Assembly: GCF_000421165.1 (NCBI RefSeq)
Contig: NZ_ATWI01000010.1
Coordinates: 124,001 to 188,000 of the forward strand
From: Marinobacter daepoensis DSM 16072
Lineage (GTDB): Bacteria; Pseudomonadota; Gammaproteobacteria; Pseudomonadales; Oleiphilaceae
DNA: 64,000 bases
Direction of reading: 5' to 3'
Shown one piece after another: positions 55,377 through 64,000 of this stretch. Numbering within the stretch: the first letter of the stretch is position 1; each line of letters starts with the position of its first letter. The position numbers were made by a program, and so were the translations under genes. The notes under the pieces are model-generated. The model searched no databases and was not told where the DNA came from. It saw nothing but the letters and a program-made list of their open reading frames with translations.

Positions 55377-56150
55377 ATGTTTTCTTATCTGGCGCGGGAA
55401 AATCTGGCGCTGACATTATCTGCTGTGGGCGCTGGCCTGTTTGCCATTGTCGGAATTGCCTGGGGAATCTGGGTGGATTCACTGGTCATCCTGTTTGATG
55501 GTGCCTATTCACTGGTCAGCCTGGCGCTGTCCCTTCTTTCTCTTTATGCGGCCAGGCTGGTGCGCCGGCCAGCCAACAAAGACTACCCCTTTGGCCTGGG
55601 CGCCGTTGAACCCCTGGTGATTGCGGTGAAGGGGCTGGTGATTGCCCTGGTGTGTGTGATCTCGCTGATTTCCGCCGTGTTGTCGCTGTTTGAGGGGGGG
55701 CGGCCTGTTGCCGCTGATATGGGGTTGTTGTTCGGGATCATCAACGTTGTGGGGTGCCTTGGAGCCTGGTGGTATCTGCGCTGGTCGAGCCGGCGCAATG
55801 ACTCGGGGCTGGTTCGCGCAGAGCAGCGCCAGTGGCTGATGGACAGCGCTCTGAGTGCTGCCGTGATGCTGGGGTTCGCAGGGGCCTGGATGCTGGAACG
55901 CACGGAATGGGCCTCGTGGTCGGTCTACGCAGACCCGGTCATGATGATTGTGATCTCGCTGTACTTCATGACCGTGCCGGTGCAGATGGTGATGGAATCT
56001 GTGCGCGAGCTGCTCCTGGCCGCCCCCCGTGGAGAGACTATGGATGACGTTCAGGACACACTGGAAGAGCTGGGACTGAATCCCGAGCAGGTGAAAGTTG
56101 CGAAACTTGGCCCTACCCTGCTTCTTGAAGCCCGACTGATTCGCATCTGA
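55377..56150 (+). CDS. Cation diffusion facilitator family transporter
   Basis: 257 residues, COG3965-like CDF protein with five to six membrane helices. WVDSLVILFDGAYSLVSLAL holds the metal-site aspartates of helix 2 and MDSALSAAVMLGFAGAW those of helix 5. The cytoplasmic tail (about 210-257) is short. AAGGAGG 5 nt before ATG 55377 decides the start; ATG 55350 lies before the SD. Zinc, cobalt or cadmium efflux is the family role. Divergent from a LysR regulator. Confidence 0.85.
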   Translation: MFSYLARENLALTLSAVGAGLFAIVGIAWGIWVDSLVILFDGAYSLVSLALSLLSLYAARLVRRPANKDYPFGLGAVEPLVIAVKGLVIALVCVISLISAVLSLFEGGRPVAADMGLLFGIINVVGCLGAWWYLRWSSRRNDSGLVRAEQRQWLMDSALSAAVMLGFAGAWMLERTEWASWSVYADPVMMIVISLYFMTVPVQMVMESVRELLLAAPRGETMDDVQDTLEELGLNPEQVKVAKLGPTLLLEARLIRI

Positions 56151-56159
56151 AGGACGCTG

Positions 56160-57497
56160 TCAGACGTTCAGACCGCCGATGGACAGGATCTGTCGGCGGA
56201 CGTCTGACTGGCGCTCCGCGATGTCCTTTCTCAGATCACGGGTTCTGGCCTCCGGGCAGTCTGCTTCAAACCGCTCGATCAGGGTGGCCTGAACATGCAG
56301 ATCCTGGAACCGCCCGTACAGATCCTGCCGACTGCGCAGCTGCCGGAGTGCCGGTTTCCAGTGGGAACTGTCCAGTTCCATCAGGTAGCGAATCCGCTTC
56401 AGTTCCTTACGCAAGCGATGAAACGCATCATCCGGTGCGGTATGCAACAGTTCGGCGGTGCGCCGGTTGAAGCGTTTCAGGCGCTTCTCAACGGCGGTGT
56501 GAATGTCGTCGGCTTTCAGATGGCTGGTGAGCTTTCTGGCGTGCCGGGAGTGCAGGTAGTCCTGCCAGCGCGTCAGGCTTTGCTGGTATCGGGTCTGGGT
56601 CAGACGCCGGACCAGCTTGCGCTGGCCGTCCCGGGATTTCTTGCCCGCCCAGTCAGTCAGGGGCTGCAATAGCTCCGGGTGGTTGTCGCATAGCTCTGGC
56701 AGGTCCTGAAGAAAGACGTGAAGGTCTCTCAATGGGCTGGTGGCCCGGGCGTGGCGTTTGAGCTCACTGATGTGCTCCGTCAGCGAAGGATCGCCGGAAA
56801 GATCGGCGATTGACTCGGCAATGGCCCGGCTGCGACGGAGTGCTACCCTGTACTGATGCAGGAATTCGTCGTCCAGGCCCGCCGTAACACCCGGGGTAAG
56901 CTTCTCCAGCTGGGTGGACAGTTGCAAGAGGGCTGCCGGAATGGCCTGAGATTTGTTAACGGTTTCCACCGGTTGCGCATTCCGGTTCTTGCGCAGAAAT
57001 TCCTGATAACTGAAATCTCTGGGGGCCAGAAAGGTCTCCAGTCGGCCGGTGTTCTTGCCGACTTTCTTCCAGCTCTTCAGCGGCAAGCGGATTTCAATGA
57101 TGCCGGCGGTTGGCAGCTCGAATGGCGCTTGTGGCACCAGATAGGCGGCCAGTTCCAGAAGTGCGGGATTGTGGCCGATAACGGTAAGGCTCTGATGGGT
57201 GCCAGGCTGGCTCTGCAGCCAGTGTAATAGACGGCGATAGTCGAAGGTGTAAAGCTCAGGCTCAGTGCCAACCTCCTTTGCTTTGGAAAGGAAAGTGCGG
57301 AGGCCTTCAAGCGTTTGCTGAGCTCGTACAGCCGGGCTGGCGAACACGGTGCCAGACAGGGCGTTGAGCGAATTCAGGGTTCTTGCTAAGGGTGTCAGCT
57401 GGTGTTCGCCGCGTTCGCTCAGCGGGCGCTGCCGGTCACTCAGGGAGTCATCCTGCCAGCTTGATTTGGCGTGGCGGATCAGAAACAGACGCTTCAT
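56160..57497 (-). CDS. SixA-type histidine phosphatase fused to a CHAD domain
   Basis: 445 residues. Residues 1-165 are a SixA-like phosphoglycerate-mutase-fold phosphatase: LFLIRHAKSSW (catalytic His8) and TVIGHNPALLEL (second His). Residues about 195-440 are a CHAD domain rich in Arg/Lys/His helices (YRVALRRSRAIAES, FHRLRKELKRIRYLME), known to bind polyphosphate. The pair suggests a phosphatase directed to phosphohistidine or to polyphosphate-bound partners. Usually these domains are on separate proteins. Confidence 0.85.
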   Translation of the reverse strand: MKRLFLIRHAKSSWQDDSLSDRQRPLSERGEHQLTPLARTLNSLNALSGTVFASPAVRAQQTLEGLRTFLSKAKEVGTEPELYTFDYRRLLHWLQSQPGTHQSLTVIGHNPALLELAAYLVPQAPFELPTAGIIEIRLPLKSWKKVGKNTGRLETFLAPRDFSYQEFLRKNRNAQPVETVNKSQAIPAALLQLSTQLEKLTPGVTAGLDDEFLHQYRVALRRSRAIAESIADLSGDPSLTEHISELKRHARATSPLRDLHVFLQDLPELCDNHPELLQPLTDWAGKKSRDGQRKLVRRLTQTRYQQSLTRWQDYLHSRHARKLTSHLKADDIHTAVEKRLKRFNRRTAELLHTAPDDAFHRLRKELKRIRYLMELDSSHWKPALRQLRSRQDLYGRFQDLHVQATLIERFEADCPEARTRDLRKDIAERQSDVRRQILSIGGLNV

Positions 57498-57734
57498 AAA
57501 AAGGACTCCTTCGGCGCAACGATCGGATTTTTAGTCTGGCACAGCCTCAAGTCGTTTACATGACGGCCGATACGCAGTGTACCCTACAGCCCTTGGTATG
57601 ACTGCTTTGTCGACATGCCAGAGGGCGCCGGGTGCAAGTTTTGGACACAGCTTTTAACAAACTGCAACGGCACCCGGCGCCGGGTTGTGGATAATGAAAC
57701 GGCCTGCAGGATACTGACCCCCGGAGTACGTAAC

Positions 57735-59411
57735 ATGGCTTTCATGAGCAATCTGAGAATAAGCACAAGGCTTCTCATCGGCGTTATCGTGCCGGTGCTG
57801 ATCACCGCTGGCGCCATTGCCTGGATCACAGCGAGCCAGATCGCTTCCAATGGCGAGGTTGAGCTCGAGCGGCTCGAGCGGGAATTGCTGGAAGCCCGAA
57901 AAGAAGGCCTGAAGAACCTCGTTGAGGCGGCAAAATCCGTGGTGATGGAGGCCAAGCGTGAACCTGGGCTGACCGATACCGAAGCCCGGGATGAAGCCCG
58001 GGACCGCCTGCGCTCCATCCGGTTCGGCGAGGACAACTATGTGTTTGCCTATGACCGGGCCATTAACAACCTGGCTTTTGCACCGGACCCCAGCCAGGAA
58101 GGGCCAACGACGAATCCGAGGGCATTGAAGCAGGCCAGAGAATTGTTTGATGCTGCGGCCCGGGATGGATTCCTGCCCTACGACTGGATGAACCCCGCTT
58201 CGGGCCAGATCGAGCCCAAGGTATCCTACTCCATCATCATTCCCGGCTGGGACTGGATGATTGGCGCGGGTGTGTATGTAACCGATATCCAGCGGGCTGT
58301 CGCGTCGGCCGAAAAGGAAGTGGATGCCACCATGTCGGCGGCCATGTGGATCATTCTGGTGGCGACCCTGGTGGTGGTTGGCATCTCACTGATTATCGGC
58401 CTGGTGATCGGTCGCACCGTGACCTCCCCTCTGAACAACGTCAGTAAGATCATGCAGGAAATTGCCGACGGGGATGGCGATTTGCGACAGCGGTTGCCGG
58501 AAGCGGGCAAGGATGAACTTGCGGAGTTGGGGCGCCGGTTCAATCATTTTGTGGTTAAGATTCAGAACACCATTCGGGAAGTCGGGTCCACCACGGATCA
58601 GGTGGCATCGGCGGCGGAGGAACTGAGCCGGGTGGCGAGTGAAACCCGCCAGTCTGTGCAGGAACAGGGCTCGGAGACAGATCAGATTGCCTCGGCCATC
58701 AATGAAATGGCGGCGACGATTCAGCAGATTTCAGGGAATGCCAACGAAGTGGAAGGGGCCGCTTCGGATGCCGATCGCATGGCTAAAGAAGGTGGTGAAA
58801 CCATCAACAGTGCTCAGGGAGCGGTAAACCAGCTGTCTCAGGAGATGGACGACACCGCTCGCAGCATTAATGCCCTGGCCGAGAAATCGAATGACATTCA
58901 ACAGGTACTGGATGTGATTCATGCGGTCACCGAACAGACCAACCTGCTGGCCCTGAACGCTGCGATTGAAGCAGCCCGGGCAGGTGAGCATGGTCGCGGT
59001 TTCTCGGTGGTTGCCGACGAGGTGCGCCAGTTGGCCAAGCGTTCTGCGGAATCGGCGGATCAGATCCGGGAGATGATTGACGGATTTGTTACCGAGTCCC
59101 GGGCGTCTGTGGAGCGTATGAATAACTCGCGCAGGAGCTCTGAAGCCACGGTGGAGCGGATTAACCACGCCACCAGTGCGCTGAATACGATTGTGACGTC
59201 GGTAACGCAGATCCACGATCAGGTGACGCAGATTGCCACCGCAGCAGAGCAACAGAGCCAGGTTGCCGAAGAGATCAACCAGAACGTGGTGCGCATTGTG
59301 GACGCTGCCCAGCGCAGTGACACAGGCGTTACGCAGACCAACGAAGCCAGCCACGAGCTGGCCCGGCTTGGGGAGCACCTGCGGGATCTGGTCGCCCAGT
59401 TCAAAGTCTGA
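57735..59411 (+). CDS. Methyl-accepting chemotaxis protein with single Cache domain
   Basis: 558 residues from ATG 57735 (GGAG 8 nt upstream). Transmembrane helix 1 (about 13-35), an sCache_2 periplasmic sensor (about 40-190: [26 protein letters not shown]), helix 2 (about 200-225), HAMP, and the signalling coiled coil with hairpin tip [26 protein letters not shown]. No C-terminal CheR tether pentapeptide is visible. sCache_2 receptors often see carboxylates. The TRAP-type binding protein gene follows, which may supply or share its ligand. Confidence 0.92.
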   Translation: MAFMSNLRISTRLLIGVIVPVLITAGAIAWITASQIASNGEVELERLERELLEARKEGLKNLVEAAKSVVMEAKREPGLTDTEARDEARDRLRSIRFGEDNYVFAYDRAINNLAFAPDPSQEGPTTNPRALKQARELFDAAARDGFLPYDWMNPASGQIEPKVSYSIIIPGWDWMIGAGVYVTDIQRAVASAEKEVDATMSAAMWIILVATLVVVGISLIIGLVIGRTVTSPLNNVSKIMQEIADGDGDLRQRLPEAGKDELAELGRRFNHFVVKIQNTIREVGSTTDQVASAAEELSRVASETRQSVQEQGSETDQIASAINEMAATIQQISGNANEVEGAASDADRMAKEGGETINSAQGAVNQLSQEMDDTARSINALAEKSNDIQQVLDVIHAVTEQTNLLALNAAIEAARAGEHGRGFSVVADEVRQLAKRSAESADQIREMIDGFVTESRASVERMNNSRRSSEATVERINHATSALNTIVTSVTQIHDQVTQIATAAEQQSQVAEEINQNVVRIVDAAQRSDTGVTQTNEASHELARLGEHLRDLVAQFKV

Positions 59412-59428
59412 CGTTTCCCGCCTGAGCG

Positions 59429-59461
59429 AAGCCGGCCCCGCCTCATTGGCGTGGCCGGCTT
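59429..59461 (+). terminator. Terminator-like hairpin after the chemoreceptor gene
   Basis: AAGCCGGCC (59429-59437) pairs with GGCCGGCTT (59453-59461), a perfect 9-bp stem with a 15-nt loop, followed only by TCGTCGTT, so the T-tract is poor. Confidence 0.6.
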
Positions 59462-59526
59462 TCGTCGTTATGATGAGGCCTTCAGGCATGTTTAACCAAC
59501 AACTGACAACAATGGAAGTGAACACT

Positions 59527-60597
59527 ATGTCTATGCGTAAAACCCTGCTGGCGGCAGTCAGTGCCCTGGGGCTGTTGGCCAGCCCGTGGGCCCTGGCAGA
59601 CAAAACCTATACCCTGCGTCTGGCAGAAACCTGGGGGCCGAACTCCGGCTTGTTGGGGGATGCGCCCCGCAACATGGCCTCCATGGCTGAGGAAATGTCC
59701 AATGGCCGGCTGAAGATCCGCATTGATTCCTCCAACAAGCACAAGGCACCTTTTGGTATTTTTGATATGGTGCGGAATGGTCAGTACGACATGGGGCATA
59801 CCGCGTCCTATTACTACAAAGGCACCATCCCCAATGCGATGTACTTCACCACCGTCCCCTTCGGAATGATTGCGCCGGAGATGTACGCCTGGTTCTACCA
59901 TGATGATGGCATGGAACTCATGCAGAAGGTGTACGAGCCCTTTGGTCTGCTGTCCTTCCCCGGTGGTAATACCTCAAATCAGATGGGGGGCTGGTTCCGC
60001 AAGGAAATCAATTCCCTGGAAGACATGAAGGGGCTGAAGATGCGCATCCCGGGCTTTGCCGGTGAAGTGATGTCTGAAGTCGGCGTGGCAGTTACCAGCC
60101 TTCCCCCGGGCGAGTTGTATACCGCGCTGGAGCGTAACACCATTGATGCGGTTGAGTGGGTTGGCCCTGCGCTGGATCTGCAGATGGGCTTCCATCAGAT
60201 CGCCAAGTACTACTATTCCGGTTGGCAGGAGCCGAATGCCGAAGTGCAATTCCTGATCAACAAGAAAGCCTGGGACAAACTGCCGGCCGATCTTCAGGCC
60301 ATCCTTCGGGTTTCCATGCGCACAGCGGCCTACGATATGTACATTCAGAGTACACACGAGAGTGGTGTGGCCTGGGAAAAAATGAAGCAGGAATACCCGG
60401 ACGTGACGCACAAGGTGTTTCCGCCAGAGGTTGTTCATGCTCTGCGTGAAACCACCAACCGGCTGCTGGATGAGTTTGCCGAGAAAGACGAGCTGGCGCG
60501 GGAAATCATTACCTCCCAGCGCGAGTACCTGGAACAGGTGCGTCCCTGGACTAACATTTCAGACAAGGCGTATCTGAACAGCGTCGCCAACGACTGA
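59527..60597 (+). CDS. TRAP transporter substrate-binding protein (TakP-like)
   Basis: 356 residues with a signal peptide ending WALADK (about residue 25). DctP-family fold: LRLAETWGPNSGLLGDAP, GLKMRIPGFAGEVMSEVG with the carboxylate-binding Arg, ERNTIDAVEWVGPALDLQMGF and the TakP-like YYYSGWQEPNAEVQFLINKKAW. TakP binds 2-oxo-acids; a monocarboxylate or 2-oxo-acid ligand is likely. No DctQ or DctM genes lie next to it, so the membrane partner is elsewhere, or the protein delivers ligand to the adjacent chemoreceptor. Confidence 0.88.
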   Translation: MSMRKTLLAAVSALGLLASPWALADKTYTLRLAETWGPNSGLLGDAPRNMASMAEEMSNGRLKIRIDSSNKHKAPFGIFDMVRNGQYDMGHTASYYYKGTIPNAMYFTTVPFGMIAPEMYAWFYHDDGMELMQKVYEPFGLLSFPGGNTSNQMGGWFRKEINSLEDMKGLKMRIPGFAGEVMSEVGVAVTSLPPGELYTALERNTIDAVEWVGPALDLQMGFHQIAKYYYSGWQEPNAEVQFLINKKAWDKLPADLQAILRVSMRTAAYDMYIQSTHESGVAWEKMKQEYPDVTHKVFPPEVVHALRETTNRLLDEFAEKDELAREIITSQREYLEQVRPWTNISDKAYLNSVAND

Positions 60598-60733
60598 GCT
60601 TTTATCGCCTGCGGTGACATATTCCTGACTTGCTCTGGTCATGGATATGTCACCCGATCTTTCTATGGTCATTGAGGACTTGCGGCGAATCCCGCCGCCG
60701 GGGTTTCTCACTCAGTGACAAGGAAGGAACGCG

Positions 60734-62755
60734 ATGCCTCAAACCAAGCGACTGACCCGTGCAGTCATTCTGGCGCTTTCGGCAAGTATGTTGGCGGCGT
60801 GCAGCGATGACGATGATTCGGCACCGGCAACCGGAACCGATGCATTTTCACTCCAGATTCTTCACTTTGCAGACATTGACGGCAGCGGTGGCGCTGCGGA
60901 TGCGCGCAACATGTCGGCGCTCATTGACGGCTTCCGTTCCGAAATGCCGGGCCGAACGCTGGTGCTGAGTTCCGGTGATAACCTGATTCCCGGGCCGGAA
61001 TATTTTGCGGCCAGTGATGAGCGCCTGACGGAGGCTCTGGGTGAGCCTGGTAATGGGCGGGCCAATATTGCCTGGCTCAATGCTATGGGGGTTCAGGCGT
61101 CGGTGGTGGGTAACCATGATCTCGATGCTGGCACTGAAGCGTTCGCTGAGCTGATTTCGCCTGATGGTGAGTGGCCTGGTGCCGGGTTCCCCTATCTCTC
61201 AGCCAACATTGATTTTACCACGGACAGTCATACGGCGGCCCTGGTGGCAAGAGAGGGGGTGCCGGCCGAGGCGGGCAAGCTCTCAGCCACGGCAACGCTG
61301 AATGTTGAGGGGGGTGTGATTGGTGTTGTGGGGGCGTCTGTGCCCACGTTGCCCAGCATTACCAGCACGGGCGGGCTGACGTTGTCGCCCTCGACGTTTG
61401 ATCCGGCCGTAGCCGCCGACCTGGATGCTCTGGCGGCAGAAATTCAGGACGATGTGAATGCTTTGATGGACGCCGGCATCAACAAGATCATCCTGCTTGC
61501 CCACATGCAGCAGTTGAGTGTGGAAAAAGCTCTGGCTCCCCGGCTGGATGGGGTTGATGTGATTGTGGCCGGCGGCTCGAATACGTTGCTGGCTGACAGC
61601 AACGATTCACTTCGCGATGGCGACCATGCGGCGGGGGATTATCCGTTATCGTTCGAATCTGCCTCGGGTGAACCGGTGCTGGTGGTCAATACTGACGGTG
61701 ATTTCAGTTATCTGGGGCGACTGGTTCTGTCGTTTGATGAGCGTGGCCGGATCGTAACCGAGGCACTCGATCCCGGCGTAAATGGCGCCTGGTCAACCGC
61801 AATGATCAACCCCGCCTTTGAGGTGAATGCCGCGGTTGCTGCCCTAACCGATGCTCTGGATGCCGTTCTGGTTGCCAAAGATGGCAACGTTCTGGGTAAA
61901 ACGTCTGTCTATCTGGACGGGCGCCGGAGCCAGGTGCGCACTCAGGAAACCAATCTTGGGAATCTGACGGCCGAAGCCAACCTGTGGCTGGCGCAACAAC
62001 AGGATGCATCAGTGTCGGTCTCTCTGAAGAACGGTGGGGGTATCCGTGATGGCATTGGCCTGGCCTTGCAGCCACCAGGCACGACCGACCCCTCCGAGAT
62101 CGAATTCCTGCCGCCAGCGGCCAATGCACTGGTTGGCAAGCCGGCGGGCGGGATCTCCCAGCTGGATCTGGAAACCAGTCTGCGGTTCAACAACCGGCTG
62201 GCCATGGTCACGGTGACACCGGCCGAACTGGCAGATTTGATGGAATATGCTTTTGCCGCCAGCGGTGAAGGTAGCACTCCGGGCCGTTTCCCTCAGATTG
62301 CTGGTATGCGGGTGGCGTTTGATGACCGCCAGACGGCCCGGGCCAATGGCGATTCCAATCTGGCCAGCGCGGTCACCCGTCGGGTCCGGGAGCTGGAAAT
62401 TCTGGATGCGAACGGGGCCGTGGTACAGGACGTGGTCACCGGGGGCGTTGTCGATATCACCGGAGCCCCCATCCGCATGGTCACGCTGGCGTTCCTGGCA
62501 GGTGATTGCGTGAACGACAGCTCGGCCTCATGCGGCGATGGCTACCCGTTCAAGAATCTGGTGGCGCCGAACCGGGCCGATGTTACGGTGGACCCCGGAC
62601 AATCAGACTTCTCTCCGGCAGGTGGCGAACAGGATGCCATGGCGGAATATCTGAAGGTTGTGTATCCGGTCTCTGGTGAGGGATTCGCCGAGCCTGAGAC
62701 CACCGTGGATCAGGACGCGCGCATTGTGAATGTCGCGGTTCGTGCAACGCCCTGA
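60734..62755 (+). CDS. Lipoprotein 5'-nucleotidase/metallophosphatase (UshA-like)
   Basis: 673 residues. A lipobox LAAC at residues 20-23 makes it a lipoprotein, outer-membrane bound by the following Ser-Asp. The metallophosphatase domain (about 38-320) has [26 protein letters not shown] and LLAHMQQ metal sites. The C-terminal 5'-nucleotidase domain (about 385-640) has [22 protein letters not shown] and [13 protein letters not shown]. It would release phosphate or nucleoside from nucleotides in the periplasm or on the cell surface. GGAAGGAACG gives an SD. Ends before a strong terminator. Confidence 0.9.
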   Translation: MPQTKRLTRAVILALSASMLAACSDDDDSAPATGTDAFSLQILHFADIDGSGGAADARNMSALIDGFRSEMPGRTLVLSSGDNLIPGPEYFAASDERLTEALGEPGNGRANIAWLNAMGVQASVVGNHDLDAGTEAFAELISPDGEWPGAGFPYLSANIDFTTDSHTAALVAREGVPAEAGKLSATATLNVEGGVIGVVGASVPTLPSITSTGGLTLSPSTFDPAVAADLDALAAEIQDDVNALMDAGINKIILLAHMQQLSVEKALAPRLDGVDVIVAGGSNTLLADSNDSLRDGDHAAGDYPLSFESASGEPVLVVNTDGDFSYLGRLVLSFDERGRIVTEALDPGVNGAWSTAMINPAFEVNAAVAALTDALDAVLVAKDGNVLGKTSVYLDGRRSQVRTQETNLGNLTAEANLWLAQQQDASVSVSLKNGGGIRDGIGLALQPPGTTDPSEIEFLPPAANALVGKPAGGISQLDLETSLRFNNRLAMVTVTPAELADLMEYAFAASGEGSTPGRFPQIAGMRVAFDDRQTARANGDSNLASAVTRRVRELEILDANGAVVQDVVTGGVVDITGAPIRMVTLAFLAGDCVNDSSASCGDGYPFKNLVAPNRADVTVDPGQSDFSPAGGEQDAMAEYLKVVYPVSGEGFAEPETTVDQDARIVNVAVRATP

Positions 62756-62767
62756 TGAGGCCTGTGC

Positions 62768-62801
62768 GGGGCTGTCAGAAAAAACCGACAGCCCCCTTTT
62801 T
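62768..62801 (+). terminator. Rho-independent terminator after the 5'-nucleotidase gene
   Basis: GGGGCTGTC (62768-62776) pairs with GACAGCCCC (62787-62795), a perfect 9-bp stem and 10-nt loop, followed by C and five T residues. Confidence 0.88.
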
Positions 62802-62852
62802 GATTGGGTCGGTTTCTGGAAAAATAGGCCGCTCTTTCTGTGGGCAGGGCCG

Positions 62853-63974
62853 ATGAAACAGACACTGCTATTTCTGAGCAATCTCACCAAAGAATTTGAC
62901 GGTAAAAAGGTACTGGATTCCCTGAATCTGGAGATCCTTGACGGCGAATTCATAACCCTCCTGGGGCCGTCCGGCTGTGGTAAAACCACTCTGCTGCGAA
63001 TGATGGCCGGTTTTGAGCACCCGGACGAAGGCACCATTGCCCTGGGTAGCCGGGATCTCACGCACACGCCCCCGGAGCACAGGCCGTTGAACACGGTGTT
63101 TCAGCACTACGCATTGTTTCCCCATATGTCGGTTTTCGACAACGTGGCTTATGGCCTGAAAATGGAGAAGCGGCCGAAAGAGGAAATTCGGCAGCGGGTG
63201 GAGGAAGCCCTGGCAATGGTTCAGCTTGAGGACTTTTCCCGACGTAAACCCCATCAGCTCTCTGGTGGCCAGCAGCAGCGTGTGGCCATCGCCCGGGCGG
63301 TGGTCAAACGACCGAAAGTCCTGTTGCTGGATGAGCCTTTGTCGGCACTGGATTATAAATTGCGCCGGACCATGCAGGTTGAGCTAAAACGCCTGCAGCG
63401 GGAACTGGGCATTACCTTCGTGTTCGTGACCCACGATCAGGAAGAAGCGCTGTCTATGTCAGACCGGGTTGTGGTACTGAAAGACGGGCTGATTCAGCAG
63501 TTGGGAACCCCGAGGGAAGTGTATGAGCGGCCAGCTAACCTGTTCACGGCACGATTTGTGGGTGAAACGAACTTCTTCCCTGGCCGGGTCGAGCAGGCCC
63601 ACGAGGAAGACACCATTATTGTGGATGTCTTTGGTCTGAAGCGAACCTTCCGCAAACCGGACTTTCCCGTGACCGTGGGCCAGTCTCTGCACGTGCTTCT
63701 TCGCCCGGAGGATATCCGGGTACTGGCGCCCGGAGACGACGAGGGCGTGGCTGGCAAGGTGGTTGAGCGGAACTACAAGGGCAGCACCCTGGATTCGGTG
63801 ATTCATCTGGAGGATGGCACCGAGGTACTGGCGTCGGAATTCTTTGATGAAGACGACCCCACATTCGATTACCGGCTCGGCGAGCCGGTCAAGGTCAGTT
63901 GGGTGGATGGCTGGGAATGGCTCCTGCCAACCGAGCCGGAAACCCCTTCCGAGGAAGCCGGCACTGATGCGTAG
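62853..63974 (+). CDS. potA: Spermidine/putrescine ABC transporter ATP-binding protein
   Basis: 373 residues. ABC ATPase with Walker [10 protein letters not shown] (about 34-42), Q-loop [14 protein letters not shown], signature [14 protein letters not shown], Walker [12 protein letters not shown] and switch-His [11 protein letters not shown]. The C-terminal TOBE region (about 240-350) has VGETNFFPG and LRPEDI, as in PotA. ATG 62853 is chosen since earlier in-frame codons reach back into the terminator; the SD (GGGC) is weak. The next gene begins inside its last codons. The polyamine assignment is by similarity; relatives carry other small cations. Confidence 0.9.
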   Translation: MKQTLLFLSNLTKEFDGKKVLDSLNLEILDGEFITLLGPSGCGKTTLLRMMAGFEHPDEGTIALGSRDLTHTPPEHRPLNTVFQHYALFPHMSVFDNVAYGLKMEKRPKEEIRQRVEEALAMVQLEDFSRRKPHQLSGGQQQRVAIARAVVKRPKVLLLDEPLSALDYKLRRTMQVELKRLQRELGITFVFVTHDQEEALSMSDRVVVLKDGLIQQLGTPREVYERPANLFTARFVGETNFFPGRVEQAHEEDTIIVDVFGLKRTFRKPDFPVTVGQSLHVLLRPEDIRVLAPGDDEGVAGKVVERNYKGSTLDSVIHLEDGTEVLASEFFDEDDPTFDYRLGEPVKVSWVDGWEWLLPTEPETPSEEAGTDA

Positions 63975-64000
63975 CCTGATGCAGCAGCCGTTCCGTACGG
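63967..64000 (+). CDS. Start of the next transporter gene (probable permease, cut by the window edge)
   Basis: ATG 63967 overlaps the potA stop codon and leaves an open frame ([11 protein letters not shown]) to the window edge; ATG 63979 is an alternative in the same frame. By the usual potABC order this would be the first permease, potB. Eleven codons are too few to confirm. Confidence 0.45.
   Translation, partial: MRSLMQQPFRT

Overview
The window looks like chromosomal DNA of an aerobic, motile, respiring marine gammaproteobacterium. Marinobacter or a close relative is my best guess, inferred from gene content rather than from any marker gene. GC is moderately high, genes are dense, ATGA-type overlaps are frequent, and Shine-Dalgarno sites are clear. 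I see no rRNA, tRNA, CRISPR array, transposase or prophage.

Layout. 1-8.8 kb is a cobalamin uptake and late-assembly block: the end of btuF, then btuC, btuD, cobB, cobO, cobQ and bluB, with cobS further on. A two-gene wHTH-nucleotidyltransferase/HEPN module and an alkyladenine glycosylase gene sit inside it. 8.9-18.7 kb is a compact regulatory island. A QseBC/PmrAB-type two-component system lies between a minus-strand operon (GT2 glycosyltransferase, TVP38/DedA-like membrane protein, ArnT-like GT39 transferase) and a divergent plus-strand operon (thermostable-hemolysin family protein, AMP-ligase fused in frame to a haem-oxygenase-like diiron oxidase, SDR, TPR protein). Three PmrA-type boxes, each 10 nt from a -10-like hexamer, tie the three transcription units together. 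I regard this as the best candidate for an undescribed system in the window.

18.8-31.9 kb holds c-di-GMP enzymes, a persulfide dioxygenase/SulP pair behind an inverted-repeat operator, a CbiM-like protein, a RegBA-type redox two-component system, and a minus-strand pair gdhA plus a KaiC-like/ATP-grasp protein with a candidate NtrC box. 32-41.6 kb has an OprC/NosA-like copper TonB receptor, a small K+ channel, a two-gene RND efflux system, PomAB-type flagellar stators and a YkvA protein. 41.7-47.4 kb carries a carotenoid-desaturase-like oxidoreductase and the lower beta-ketoadipate genes (pcaF, pcaJ, pcaI) with a divergent IclR regulator and three 15-bp operators between them.

47.5-64 kb is mixed housekeeping: two orphan amino-acid-type binding proteins, cytochrome b561 and cytochrome c', a thioesterase, a diguanylate cyclase, YchJ, a rhodanese, RarD, a LysR/CDF divergent pair, a SixA-CHAD fusion, a chemoreceptor followed by an orphan TakP-like TRAP binding protein, a lipoprotein 5'-nucleotidase, and potA with the first codons of the next polyamine transporter gene at the window edge.
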